Below, piece after piece: positions 17,358 through 25,408 of a DNA stretch of 64,000 bases (the first letter of the stretch is position 1; each line of letters opens with the position of its first letter). Source of the stretch: Candidatus Bathyarchaeota archaeon (GTDB taxonomy: Archaea; Thermoproteota; Bathyarchaeia; 40CM-2-53-6); assembly GCA_005888745.1 (NCBI GenBank), contig VBBS01000034.1, positions 1-64,000 on the forward strand, given 5' to 3'. Below the pieces are notes generated by a model that was not told the DNA's origin, searched no databases, and worked only from the letters and a program-made list of their open reading frames with translations. A program made the position numbers and the translations under genes.

Positions 17358-18476
17358 CTACTCTTCTTTCCAATTCATGAGTACACTGCCTAGAACGATG
17401 AAGAACGCTGCTAGTCCTAAGGCAATGATGGTGTTCGTCAGGGCTTGGGCCGGTTCCGCGTAGATTAGTGCATCTCGCAGTCCATCGTTCACGTAAGTTA
17501 GTGGCATGAAATTGGCTATGATCTTCATGATATCAGGCAATGTTTCGCGCGGCCAGAACGTTCCGGCCAAAAACATCATAGGGAAGGTTATCGCGTTAGC
17601 CGCAGCGTCCGCGCTCTCCGCCTCCTTTACGAAATTTGCGAGCACCATTCCTATACCTGGGAAGAGGAGGGCCGCAGCAACTACCAATCCGACCGTGTAC
17701 AAATCTATAGTCGCTGTGACCCCGAAGATGGCATAGCCGAAGAAGAGGATTACAACGAGCGAGATTGTGGCTAGAATCATCTGGTAGCCGACCATTCCCA
17801 GGATCCATTCGATCTTGCTGAGAGGTGTGGTCGCGAGTTTCTTGATGATCTTCAACTCTCGATACCTGCCGTTCGTGTTGACGGCTCCAAAGACGCCTGT
17901 GGTGAGAAGGGTCATGCCGATTACTCCAGGTATGAAGAAGTCGATGTAGCGGATGTTCCGGGTTACGATGCCGACTTGTTGGACACTCACGTTGTCTGCA
18001 GTAGGAGACAAACGGGCCGCGTAGGAGACCGTCGCAGCGTTCACTATTCCGGCTAACGAAGCAGAAGCCTGGTCACTTTGGTCCATGTATAGCTGAATCT
18101 TCGCTTGGTGTGTTGTGTTCAGGGTCGTCTGGAAACCTAATGGAATTACCAGGAGCCTTTGGCCTCGATTGTGGAGTTGAGCGTCGTTCTTGATGTATGT
18201 GATCGGATCTGTCTGTTCCGCTGCAACCACGTGGATACTGAATGCTCCAGTACTTGTTAGGTTGTTTACGTAGCCCTGTGAGAGGGACGTCGGAGCATTT
18301 GCTACTAGGTCTTGGTTCTGGACGTAGAGGTCGAACTTGGTGCTTCCGTTGCCGAAGATTGCTCCGAAGAGGACGATCAGGAGTAATGGGAAGGCGATGG
18401 TCCAGAATATGTTGCTCTTGCTGCGGTACCAGCTCTTGAAATGTCCACTGATGATAGTGTAGATTCGGCTCCTCAT
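17358..18476 (-). CDS. ABC-2 type transporter permease
   Basis: A 372-residue permease: one N-terminal helix (IFWTIAFPLLLIVLFGAIF), a large external domain of about 150 residues, then five helices with the typical IDFFIPGVIGMTLLTTG and FPMMFLAGTFWPRETLP. It sits 2 nt after the ATPase gene, so the two form an exporter, probably for drugs or lipids. Starts at ATG 18476. Confidence 0.92.
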   Translation of the reverse strand: MRSRIYTIISGHFKSWYRSKSNIFWTIAFPLLLIVLFGAIFGNGSTKFDLYVQNQDLVANAPTSLSQGYVNNLTSTGAFSIHVVAAEQTDPITYIKNDAQLHNRGQRLLVIPLGFQTTLNTTHQAKIQLYMDQSDQASASLAGIVNAATVSYAARLSPTADNVSVQQVGIVTRNIRYIDFFIPGVIGMTLLTTGVFGAVNTNGRYRELKIIKKLATTPLSKIEWILGMVGYQMILATISLVVILFFGYAIFGVTATIDLYTVGLVVAAALLFPGIGMVLANFVKEAESADAAANAITFPMMFLAGTFWPRETLPDIMKIIANFMPLTYVNDGLRDALIYAEPAQALTNTIIALGLAAFFIVLGSVLMNWKEE

Positions 18477-18478
18477 GA

Positions 18479-19438
18479 CTAGTTTCCCTCCTCCGAAACC
18501 CTACGCCCGGTAAGATTGAGAAAGACGTCGTCTAGAGTAGGGCGTCTTACTTCTATCTCCTTATCGTGCAATGGAGTCGTGCCCAAGCTCATTAGGATGC
18601 TTGTGAGCTCTCCATTGTTTAGGGGAACGGCAATATCCCCCGCGTTTCTAAGCTCGGCTTTAGGTAGGCCAGGTGGTAACTGTTTGAGTCCTTCTTGGCC
18701 TGCATCTCTGATGATGAGTGTTTTCTTTCCACCATGAGCATCTATGAGCTGGTCTGGTGTCCCGGACGCGATTATCTGTCCGTGGTCGATTATCGAGACG
18801 ATATCCGCTAGGTACTCTGCCTCGTCCATGTAGTGTGTTGTGAGGAAGACTGTTTTTCCTTGGCTCTTCAACCGCTCCACGACCCCCCAGACATCCCTGC
18901 GAGCTCTCGGATCAAGACCAGTGGTGGGCTCGTCAAGGAAGACGACATCAGGATCGTTTACTAGAGAAACGGCGAGGCCGACTCGCTGTTTGAGGCCCCC
19001 TGATAGGCTTTTGAACTGCTCGTCGCGCTTATCCTTCAGGTCAACTAGCTCGATGAGCTTGTCCGCGTCGAGCTGGCGTTTGAACATTGCTCCGAAATAG
19101 TTGATGTTCTCCCGGACGGTAAGACGATCGATGGCGTTGAAGTCTTGCGGGAGGACGCCGATCCGTTTCCGGATCTCCGCCTGATCTGAGCGTTTGCTGA
19201 CATCGTAGCCAAGGACATTCGCCTGTCCCCCCGTTGGGTTTCGGAGACATTCTAGAATCTCGACCGTGGTGGTCTTTCCCGCGCCGTTTGGGCCTAGGAA
19301 GGCGAAAACCTCGCCTTTTGTTAGGCTGAATGATATACCGTTGACGGCCACGTTCTCGCCGTACTTCTTTGAGAGATTGTCTACCTGGACGATCTTGTCG
19401 GATTGCCCTGGGAATGGTGTCGGTTGGCCGTTGGTCAT
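18479..19438 (-). CDS. ABC transporter ATP-binding protein (DrrA-like)
   Basis: A 319-residue ATPase with Walker A GPNGAGKTT, signature LSGGLKQR, Walker B VVFLDEPTTGLD and the H-loop TTHYMDEAE, plus a C-terminal extension of about 90 residues typical of drug-exporter ATPases. Starts at ATG 19438 and is the first gene of a two-gene operon with the permease. Confidence 0.94.
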   Translation of the reverse strand: MTNGQPTPFPGQSDKIVQVDNLSKKYGENVAVNGISFSLTKGEVFAFLGPNGAGKTTTVEILECLRNPTGGQANVLGYDVSKRSDQAEIRKRIGVLPQDFNAIDRLTVRENINYFGAMFKRQLDADKLIELVDLKDKRDEQFKSLSGGLKQRVGLAVSLVNDPDVVFLDEPTTGLDPRARRDVWGVVERLKSQGKTVFLTTHYMDEAEYLADIVSIIDHGQIIASGTPDQLIDAHGGKKTLIIRDAGQEGLKQLPPGLPKAELRNAGDIAVPLNNGELTSILMSLGTTPLHDKEIEVRRPTLDDVFLNLTGRRVSEEGN

Positions 19439-19475
19439 AGAGGAGCCTCTCCTACCGAGCGATTCTCAAGAGGTT

Positions 19476-19490
19476 CGTAATAATTATCGT
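19476..19490 (-). promoter_or_regulatory. TATA box of the ABC exporter operon
   Basis: The minus-strand GATAATTATT lies about 40-50 nt upstream of the ATPase ATG, placing a transcript start near 19455 with a very short leader. Confidence 0.4.
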
Positions 19491-19593
19491 CGCCGTGATT
19501 GCGTCCGGCTTCGACCGAGTGCGAGTTTCCATCAGATTTCACCACAATTACATTATGGAGGTCGTTGTTGCTTTTAATGGTCGGGCACGTTTC

Positions 19594-19614
19594 GTAGTCA
19601 CACAATGTGATTAC
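19594..19614. promoter_or_regulatory. inverted repeat, candidate operator
   Basis: GTAGTCACA and TGTGATTAC form 9-bp arms with one mismatch around a 3-nt spacer CAA. It lies about 105-120 bp upstream of the predicted TATA box of the ABC operon and downstream of the next SDR gene. A dimeric regulator could bind here; which one is unknown. Confidence 0.4.
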
Positions 19615-19659
19615 ATCCGACGAAGTCAAGAGATCTATTCGATTCATCAGTGGAACACC

Positions 19660-20532
19660 CTATGAAAGACGAGTTAGTTTTGCACTGACATCCCATAGCC
19701 TCTGGGCAATCTCCTCGTCATAGGATTCGTCTGAAGACTTCTTCACCTTGCGCTTCTCTACATATTCTCCGTTGAGACCTTTTGCGTCAGGTGAGGAGGC
19801 AAGATAGACAATTGTCTCCGCACCCTGCTCGGGGCTTGTCATGAACATTTTCGGCAGGGCCATAATGAAGCCTACTGGACCTAGTGGTCTACTCCAGATG
19901 TTGGTCGCGACTGTTCCCGGGTGTACCGCGTTGACTGTTACACCTGTTCCTTGGAGTTTCTTGGCGAGTTCATGGGTGAAGAGGACGAGGGCTAGTTTGG
20001 ATTGTCCGTAGGCCTTCCATCCACCATAATCGTTCTCCAGAGTGAGATCGTCGAAGTTGATGTGCCCATTGTAGTGTCCCACTGATGATACGTTGATGAT
20101 TTGGCTTGGAGCGCTGGCCTTCAGCAGGTCAAGTTGGAGGTTTGTTAGGAGGAAGGGGGCGAGATAGTTTGTAGCGAAAGTATTCTCGTAACCGTCGGCG
20201 CTGACGCGTCGTCTTTGGTTGAAGAGTCCAGCGTTGTTGATTAGGACGTGAAGTTGGGAATATTTCTTCTGGAATTCCGATGCGAGGATCCGCACCGACT
20301 TGAGAGACGATAGATCGGCTAGCAAAAGGTCGACTGCGTTGTTTTGCGATTTTCTGATTATTTCGGACCTTGCCGCTTCGCCTCTTTCCTTGCTACGCGC
20401 GACCATAACTATCGTGGCGCCCATTTTGGCGAGTGCTAGGCTGGCTGCTTTTCCGATGCCGGAGTTGGCTCCGGTGACCATGACAACCTTGTCTTTCATC
20501 GTTGTCGTGTCTGGGACTCTTTCGTTCAGCAT
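19660..20532 (-). CDS. short-chain dehydrogenase/reductase (retinol-dehydrogenase-like)
   Basis: A 290-residue SDR with all key motifs: TGANSGIGKAA, INNAGLF, the serine in INVSSVGHYNG and YGQSK as YxxxK. The long form with RGEAARSEI and a C-terminal AETIVYLASSP resembles retinol dehydrogenase/WWOX-like enzymes. It is divergent from a TetR regulator across 89 bp, and so is the regulator's likely target. Starts at ATG 20532. Confidence 0.92.
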   Translation of the reverse strand: MLNERVPDTTTMKDKVVMVTGANSGIGKAASLALAKMGATIVMVARSKERGEAARSEIIRKSQNNAVDLLLADLSSLKSVRILASEFQKKYSQLHVLINNAGLFNQRRRVSADGYENTFATNYLAPFLLTNLQLDLLKASAPSQIINVSSVGHYNGHINFDDLTLENDYGGWKAYGQSKLALVLFTHELAKKLQGTGVTVNAVHPGTVATNIWSRPLGPVGFIMALPKMFMTSPEQGAETIVYLASSPDAKGLNGEYVEKRKVKKSSDESYDEEIAQRLWDVSAKLTRLS

Positions 20533-20556
20533 TGTTCGTCACTAAACTGACTGCTG

Positions 20557-20590
20557 GGTCATTATTTAAACGCGTCGGTCATTTTTAAAT
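20557..20590. promoter_or_regulatory. overlapping promoters with a 20-bp direct repeat
   Basis: GGTCATTATTTAAA (20557-20570) and GGTCATTTTTAAAT (20577-20590) are direct repeats 20 bp apart; each contains a TTTAAA-like TATA element, one probably serving each direction. GGTCA half-sites next to TATA elements are good candidates for TetR binding. Confidence 0.5.
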
Positions 20591-20621
20591 ACAACGCACG
20601 GGTACATGTCACAGTATAACG

Positions 20622-21236
20622 ATGCCACGGGTCGTCCCCGAATACAAAGAAGAAGCCAAGACACGGATTCTCGCAGCTGCAAACCAGGTCTTTGGCGAGA
20701 AAGGTTACCGCCAGGCAACCATGGATGACGTGGCTAAGAAGCTGGGTGTCAGCAAGGGAGCGCTCTACCTCTACTTCGCCAGCAAGGAGGAACTGTTCGA
20801 GGCGATCGCCCGAGCAGAACCCCTGGCATTCAAAAAGATCCTATACTCCACTTTTGGCGAGAACAAGAACCCCCTAGAGAGCGCTGGCGAATTCTTCGAC
20901 AAGATGCTGAAGCGCTACGGATCTAACTCGGGACTTAGCTTCGAAATATTCTCAGAAGCCTCACACAACCCTGGACTTCGAAGGGTGCTCAAGAAGACCC
21001 AGGACGAATACGCCGCTACCCTGCAGAACTACTTGGAGGAGGGAAGGAAAAGGGGGTTTATCGATCAAGACTTGGACTTGCGATCCATAACTTATGCCCT
21101 GATTGCCTTGTGGAACGGGATCGAGACAATAGTCGTTACTGGGTTGCCGGTCGAGGACGCGAGACAAGCATGGCTTGAAGGATTCAAAGCCATATTTCTG
21201 CCAAAGAATGACGTTCACGCATCGCGAAATCGCTGA
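20622..21236 (+). CDS. TetR/AcrR family transcriptional regulator
   Basis: A 204-residue regulator. The N-terminal helix-turn-helix is canonical (ILAAANQVFGEKGYRQATMDD, then VAKKLGVSKGALYLYFASKEEL); the C-terminal half is the helical ligand-binding and dimerisation domain (about 70-195). Divergent from an SDR gene, which it probably represses along with itself. TetR proteins are much less common in archaea than in bacteria, so acquisition from bacteria is plausible. Confidence 0.93.
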   Translation: MPRVVPEYKEEAKTRILAAANQVFGEKGYRQATMDDVAKKLGVSKGALYLYFASKEELFEAIARAEPLAFKKILYSTFGENKNPLESAGEFFDKMLKRYGSNSGLSFEIFSEASHNPGLRRVLKKTQDEYAATLQNYLEEGRKRGFIDQDLDLRSITYALIALWNGIETIVVTGLPVEDARQAWLEGFKAIFLPKNDVHASRNR

Positions 21237-21445
21237 GCCAGCGCCTGCCGTTAGGATCATCTGGGGATACCGATTGGCTCCCGAAGACTCTTGCGAAACG
21301 CTACGCGATATTTTCTCGGGACCACATGGACTTTGATATGAACAACGTCGTCGGGGGTTGCTCGTAGTTTCAAAGGCATGGTCAACCAGCCATTCTCATT
21401 GTTACGTGAGATAGACATAAAACTGATTTCTCGAAGCGCTCTGGA

Positions 21446-22468
21446 GTGCGCCACATGTCTGCAGCGAAGCAACAGCCGGGCGGCATAGGCTCTGGCAAGG
21501 TTGACCGTGTTGTGATCATTTTCAAGGAGAATCATACCTTCGACAATTACTTCGGCACTTTTCCCGGCGCCAACGGGATGATCATGCCAAGATCGCCTAA
21601 TCCACCTCCCAGTGATCCGGACCATCGGCACGGTGCATGGCTGACTCGCCAGACGACATCGGTCCGCCAACAGTTCGTAGAAAGTGATATTCCCACATAC
21701 TTTGCATATGCTAGAAAGTTCACCCTTTGCGATCAATACTTCACAGATGTCGCTGGACCGTCAACGCCAAACCATTTGATGGCGGTGGCTGCCGATTCTC
21801 CCTTCATCGACAACCCTCACCCAGGTGACCCGTCCAGAATCGCTTCTTCACTCCCCCAGAGCCTCGAATCACAAAAGCTAACCTGGGGAAACTACGGGGG
21901 ATACGCGTTTCAATATCTGAGCGGTGTTGGAGGCAGAAACAAGTTCACTTCTGACCGGTTCGCCAAGGATGCGGCCTCAGGAAAACTACCCAACGTCTCA
22001 TGGGTCTATGCCACGAGTCAGTTTGACGAGCATCCTCCGAACCCCGGGAAGGGTCCGATGGGGAACGTGACAACAGGTATGCAGTGGACCGTGGACCAAG
22101 TGAACGCGATTGTGAAAGGAGGGCTCTGGGGAAGGATTGCTATTTTCATAACGTGGGATGACTGGGGAGGATGGTACGACCACGTAAACCCGCCAAATGT
22201 TGAGACTTGGAGGCTCGCAACTCCACAGCCCTCATACAACGGGACCCAGTTCCGATACGGATCACGGGTCCCATGCTTGGTATTGGGTCCATATGCGAAG
22301 AGCGGATACGTTTCGAAGACGTTGCATTCGCACGTCAGCCTACTAAAATTCTGCGAATCCCTGTTCGGGTTGCCTGCGTTGAACCAGCGTGATGCACAAG
22401 CTGACGACATGTCGGACTGTTTTAGTTTCCAGCAAACGCCGGCCCAGCCGGCGCCACCAAAACCTTGA
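21446..22468 (+). CDS. phosphoesterase family protein (phospholipase C/acid phosphatase-like)
   Basis: A 340-residue protein of the phosphoesterase superfamily: the metal-site motif KENHTFDNYFGTFPGANG opens the domain, followed by GPSTPNHL, WDDWGGWYDHV and YGSRVPCLVLGPYA, which supply the other metal ligands. It hydrolyses phosphate mono- or diesters, perhaps of phospholipids. There is no obvious signal peptide, unlike many bacterial relatives. Start GTG 21446 or ATG 21455; ATAAAAC at 21417-21423 would be the TATA box of a nearly leaderless transcript. Confidence 0.88.
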   Translation: MRHMSAAKQQPGGIGSGKVDRVVIIFKENHTFDNYFGTFPGANGMIMPRSPNPPPSDPDHRHGAWLTRQTTSVRQQFVESDIPTYFAYARKFTLCDQYFTDVAGPSTPNHLMAVAADSPFIDNPHPGDPSRIASSLPQSLESQKLTWGNYGGYAFQYLSGVGGRNKFTSDRFAKDAASGKLPNVSWVYATSQFDEHPPNPGKGPMGNVTTGMQWTVDQVNAIVKGGLWGRIAIFITWDDWGGWYDHVNPPNVETWRLATPQPSYNGTQFRYGSRVPCLVLGPYAKSGYVSKTLHSHVSLLKFCESLFGLPALNQRDAQADDMSDCFSFQQTPAQPAPPKP

Positions 22469-22480
22469 CCGGCCCCCGTA

Positions 22481-22915
22481 TTATCCCTGGACCAGAATCG
22501 TCCCTGTCATCTGCGGTGGATGAAATTTACAATGGAAGGCAAAGCTTCCTGCTTGGCTCGTTGTGATTGTTATGTTTGCGTTCTGGATTACCGTGGATTG
22601 GGCTGCCACGACCACATCGTTTGCGTACGGCGCGCCGATCGTGAATGAGTGAGCTTTGTCAGTGGGGTTGTAGAAGTGAATGGTCACAGTGTCGCCCTTG
22701 TTCACTGTGATCTGGGTCGACGAGTAGATGTAATCGGAGCTCAGGTTTGATTGTGCGCTGAAGCTTAGGTCTTGCGCGAACAGATAGATGTCTCGTGTTT
22801 GCGGCGCCGGACTGGAATGCGCAAGATAGCTGGCTGCCAACCCCGTAGCCGATCCAACGATCGCCGCTAGCAAAACGGTTGCGATTAGGAGGTTGCGGGT
22901 GCTCCAGGGAGCCAT
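22481..22915 (-). CDS. membrane-anchored cupredoxin (type 1 copper protein)
   Basis: A 144-residue protein with an N-terminal hydrophobic anchor or signal (LLIATVLLAAIVGSATGLAA) and a cupredoxin domain. The copper ligands are visible: His in KAHSFTIG, then Cys, His and Met in FHCKFHPPQMTG. It would carry electrons outside the membrane, like plastocyanin-type proteins in aerobic archaea. Starts at ATG 22915, just after a perfect palindrome. Confidence 0.88.
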   Translation of the reverse strand: MAPWSTRNLLIATVLLAAIVGSATGLAASYLAHSSPAPQTRDIYLFAQDLSFSAQSNLSSDYIYSSTQITVNKGDTVTIHFYNPTDKAHSFTIGAPYANDVVVAAQSTVIQNANITITTSQAGSFAFHCKFHPPQMTGTILVQG

Positions 22916-22927
22916 GGTCCCATCAAC

Positions 22928-22941
22928 TAACGACGTCGTTA
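22928..22941. promoter_or_regulatory. perfect 14-bp palindrome upstream of the cupredoxin gene
   Basis: TAACGACGTCGTTA is its own reverse complement and lies 13 nt before the cupredoxin start. It may be an operator overlapping the transcript start, perhaps for a copper- or redox-responsive dimer. Confidence 0.45.
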
Positions 22942-23057
22942 AAAGGTTTTACCTTTGTAGTGCCTTTCACACGCCCAGGGCAGAGTGTGGTTCTTTGTAA
23001 TCGCTTGTAGACGCGCCGAATATATCCACTGATAACTCCTGTCCCCGGGAATAATCT

Positions 23058-24545
23058 TTGAACAACAATCTCAACCCACGGAACAAAATAGACATCCTAA
23101 CGCGCGTCCTACGATTGTCGACGATTCTGCTCGTAATAGGACTTAGCACACTATACTCTATCGGAAACGCAAAAGCCGCAAGCTTCACATTCAACAACTA
23201 CGAGCTTGGAAACACCCCTGGAATAACCTGCCCCAATACATTGGCAAACTGTTACAATTTCGCTGCAGAGCCCGCAATACGAGCCGACCCGGCCGGCAAC
23301 TTCTACTCTTCCTCAGAGAACGGGCTGTCAGGAGGAACTGACGCCTGGAAATCTACCGACGCCGGGCTCCACTACATCTCGCTAGCATCTCCTAACAGCG
23401 CGTCCGCGGCGGGAACGCAGTTCTCTCCAGCGGGCGGAGACACGGACTTGGCTGTCGCATCAGCCCTGAACGGGAACGGATTCTACAACGTCTACGTAGC
23501 AAGCCTCGCACTGACCAATGTTTACGTGAGCACTAGCACTGACGGCGGTAGCACATGGCTTCTCAATCCGACAGGTGCTTCTGTACCGGGCGACGACAGA
23601 CCGTGGATCGCTGCCGAGGGGGCTGGCAAAGTCTGCGTCTCCTATCACAGCATCACTGCCACGAACGACATTTTCGTCACATGTAGCAATGACGCCGGCA
23701 TGACCTTCGCCCAGACAGGAAACGCGTTCGATGCGAACCATCTCTGGTTGGCGTCCTTCCAGAACGCGATAGGAAATCTCGCAATCGACCCAGGGAACCA
23801 CAACATCTACCAGTCCCTCAGCGGAATCGCAAGCGCAACAGAGACCACATGTCTCAACTGCGGTCTTCATACGATCTGGTTAGCAGTATCCACTGATGGC
23901 GGCATAACATTTACTGACCATGCGGCGTACGTCAACCCGAACACGTCCGTCTCCTACGGACACCAGTTTGTCAACGTCAGCGTTGACCTGGCAGGAAACA
24001 TTTACCTTGTATTCACCGATGACCACAACCTCTACTATAGTTTCTCCACCGATCATGGAACAAGCTGGTCAGCTCCATCACAGATCAACCAGAGCCCGTC
24101 CGCTACCGCCATCATGCCTTGGAGTATCGCCGGTGGAGCGGGCAAACTTGACGTTGTTTGGTATGGAACATCCTACTACGACGGCGTGAAAACTCCCGAC
24201 AACTATCCCTCAAGCGCTGCATGGTACGTCTACTTCGCACAGAACCTCCAAGCAACAACCCCCGGAAGCATATTCTCTCAGCAAGCAGCGACACCAGTGA
24301 TCCATAACGGTGGAGTGTGTGAGTCCGGGGCCACTTGCACCGGAAACCGAGACCTGTACGATGACTTCGGAGTAGCCGCAAGTCCAACGACAGGTCTAGC
24401 ATCTATCGTCTACAGCGATGACCAGTACAGCAACACGCCAACACATCCTGCCGGGCCCTACTGTACACCTAGCCGGACCAACACAGGCTCCTGCGACAGC
24501 ACCAATATCGCAACGCAAACATCTGGCACAGGAATATTTCCCTAA
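23058..24545 (+). CDS. secreted BNR/Asp-box (sialidase-fold) protein
   Basis: A 495-residue protein with a signal peptide (about 1-41; hydrophobic STILLVIGLSTLY, cleavage after NAKA). At least five Asp-box-like motifs S/T-x-D-x-G-x-T/x-W/F are visible (KSTDAGLHY, STDGGSTW, SNDAGMTF, STDGGITF, STDHGTSW), which predict a beta-propeller of the sialidase type. Several cysteines would form disulfides outside the cell. The catalytic residues of true sialidases cannot be confirmed. Starts at TTG 23058. Confidence 0.82.
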   Translation: MNNNLNPRNKIDILTRVLRLSTILLVIGLSTLYSIGNAKAASFTFNNYELGNTPGITCPNTLANCYNFAAEPAIRADPAGNFYSSSENGLSGGTDAWKSTDAGLHYISLASPNSASAAGTQFSPAGGDTDLAVASALNGNGFYNVYVASLALTNVYVSTSTDGGSTWLLNPTGASVPGDDRPWIAAEGAGKVCVSYHSITATNDIFVTCSNDAGMTFAQTGNAFDANHLWLASFQNAIGNLAIDPGNHNIYQSLSGIASATETTCLNCGLHTIWLAVSTDGGITFTDHAAYVNPNTSVSYGHQFVNVSVDLAGNIYLVFTDDHNLYYSFSTDHGTSWSAPSQINQSPSATAIMPWSIAGGAGKLDVVWYGTSYYDGVKTPDNYPSSAAWYVYFAQNLQATTPGSIFSQQAATPVIHNGGVCESGATCTGNRDLYDDFGVAASPTTGLASIVYSDDQYSNTPTHPAGPYCTPSRTNTGSCDSTNIATQTSGTGIFP

Positions 24546-24566
24546 GAAAATACCAATACAGAGCTC

Positions 24567-24598
24567 GGAGGCATCAAGCCTCCTCACCCCCTTTTTTT
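24567..24598 (+). terminator. hairpin plus T-run terminator
   Basis: GGAGGC and GCCTCC form a 6-bp stem with loop ATCAA, followed after CTCACCCCC-like bases by seven Ts (24592-24598). It ends the transcript of the BNR-repeat gene. Confidence 0.65.
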
Positions 24599-24634
24599 CC
24601 CTACGTCTCCTAGTGTCCAGAGCGGGTTCGGATT

Positions 24635-25255
24635 CTAGCTGCGCGATACGGCCTGTCTTGGGGACGGCTGAGCGTATGGAGGCTTCAGCTCATCAGGAGT
24701 GATTTCCCCTACAGTTAGTTGTTGGTCAGCGTTCTGAACGAACAGCTTTGCGACGATCTGGTCTTCACTTTCTTCCAGCTCAACCTTCATGTTAAGGAGT
24801 GAAAAGACTGATCTGACGAACTCAGCGTAGAAAGCTGAAGCAAGGGGTCCACAATCATGCCTGAGAATCGCGACATAGGCTCGTCCGTCATGGGTGCACT
24901 CGAATTCGAAATTGTGATTGTAGTGCGAGGCTACCCGGTCCAACGACTTTATCACGTTTTCCAAGTTGAAATCCTTGAACCAGAAAGCGACCAGAGCGAC
25001 TCCCTCATGTTCACCTGTTCTCTTACCAATAGTCCTTGCCTGCTCTTCCGACATCAGACTGAAGAATGTCTTCAGGAGCCCCCTGGATATTGTGACTAGG
25101 CCGAACTTTTCCGCGAAGGCGTCGTACTCCACCTGCTTTCTAAGCGCCTGGTTTGCAATGACATTGACACTGATCTTGTCCTTCTGCGCGAGTTCGTCGA
25201 GTTGCTCGCCTACGTCAGTGTCGATGCGGAAGATTCGGGTCTCGATTCGCCTCAT
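24635..25255 (-). CDS. probable DNA-binding regulator with ribbon-helix-helix-like N-terminus and unknown C-terminal domain
   Basis: A 206-residue protein from ATG 25255 (a longer frame to 25312 is possible). Residues 1-45 (RRIETRIFRIDTDVGEQLDE, ISVNVIANQALRKQ) have the strand-helix-helix pattern of CopG/Arc proteins. The next 150 residues form an alpha/beta domain of unknown type with FWFKDFNLENVIKSLDRV and CTHDGRAYVAILRHDCG; the Cys/His content may allow ligand binding. The tail is unstructured. Family not recognised; a sensor-regulator is an inference. Confidence 0.55.
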   Translation of the reverse strand: MRRIETRIFRIDTDVGEQLDELAQKDKISVNVIANQALRKQVEYDAFAEKFGLVTISRGLLKTFFSLMSEEQARTIGKRTGEHEGVALVAFWFKDFNLENVIKSLDRVASHYNHNFEFECTHDGRAYVAILRHDCGPLASAFYAEFVRSVFSLLNMKVELEESEDQIVAKLFVQNADQQLTVGEITPDELKPPYAQPSPRQAVSRS

Positions 25256-25408
25256 TTTCGTACCGTAACAATCCTCGAGGAAAATAGATACGGGAATCGT
25301 AACCAAACCCATAATCGCCTGGGACTCATTGAACCTCGCAAAGGGGACCGTACGGATTAATTATAGACGGCCAAACCAGCGATCCCAAGTCGAAAATCTG
25401 GTTTCTTG

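Noticed and set aside
19435-19647. 70-residue minus-strand frame upstream of the ABC ATPase
   Set aside because: Overlaps the promoter and inverted repeat and has no protein-like pattern.
21257-21736. 159-residue open frame on the minus strand
   Set aside because: Antisense to the phosphoesterase start; no domain, and the sense protein is clear.
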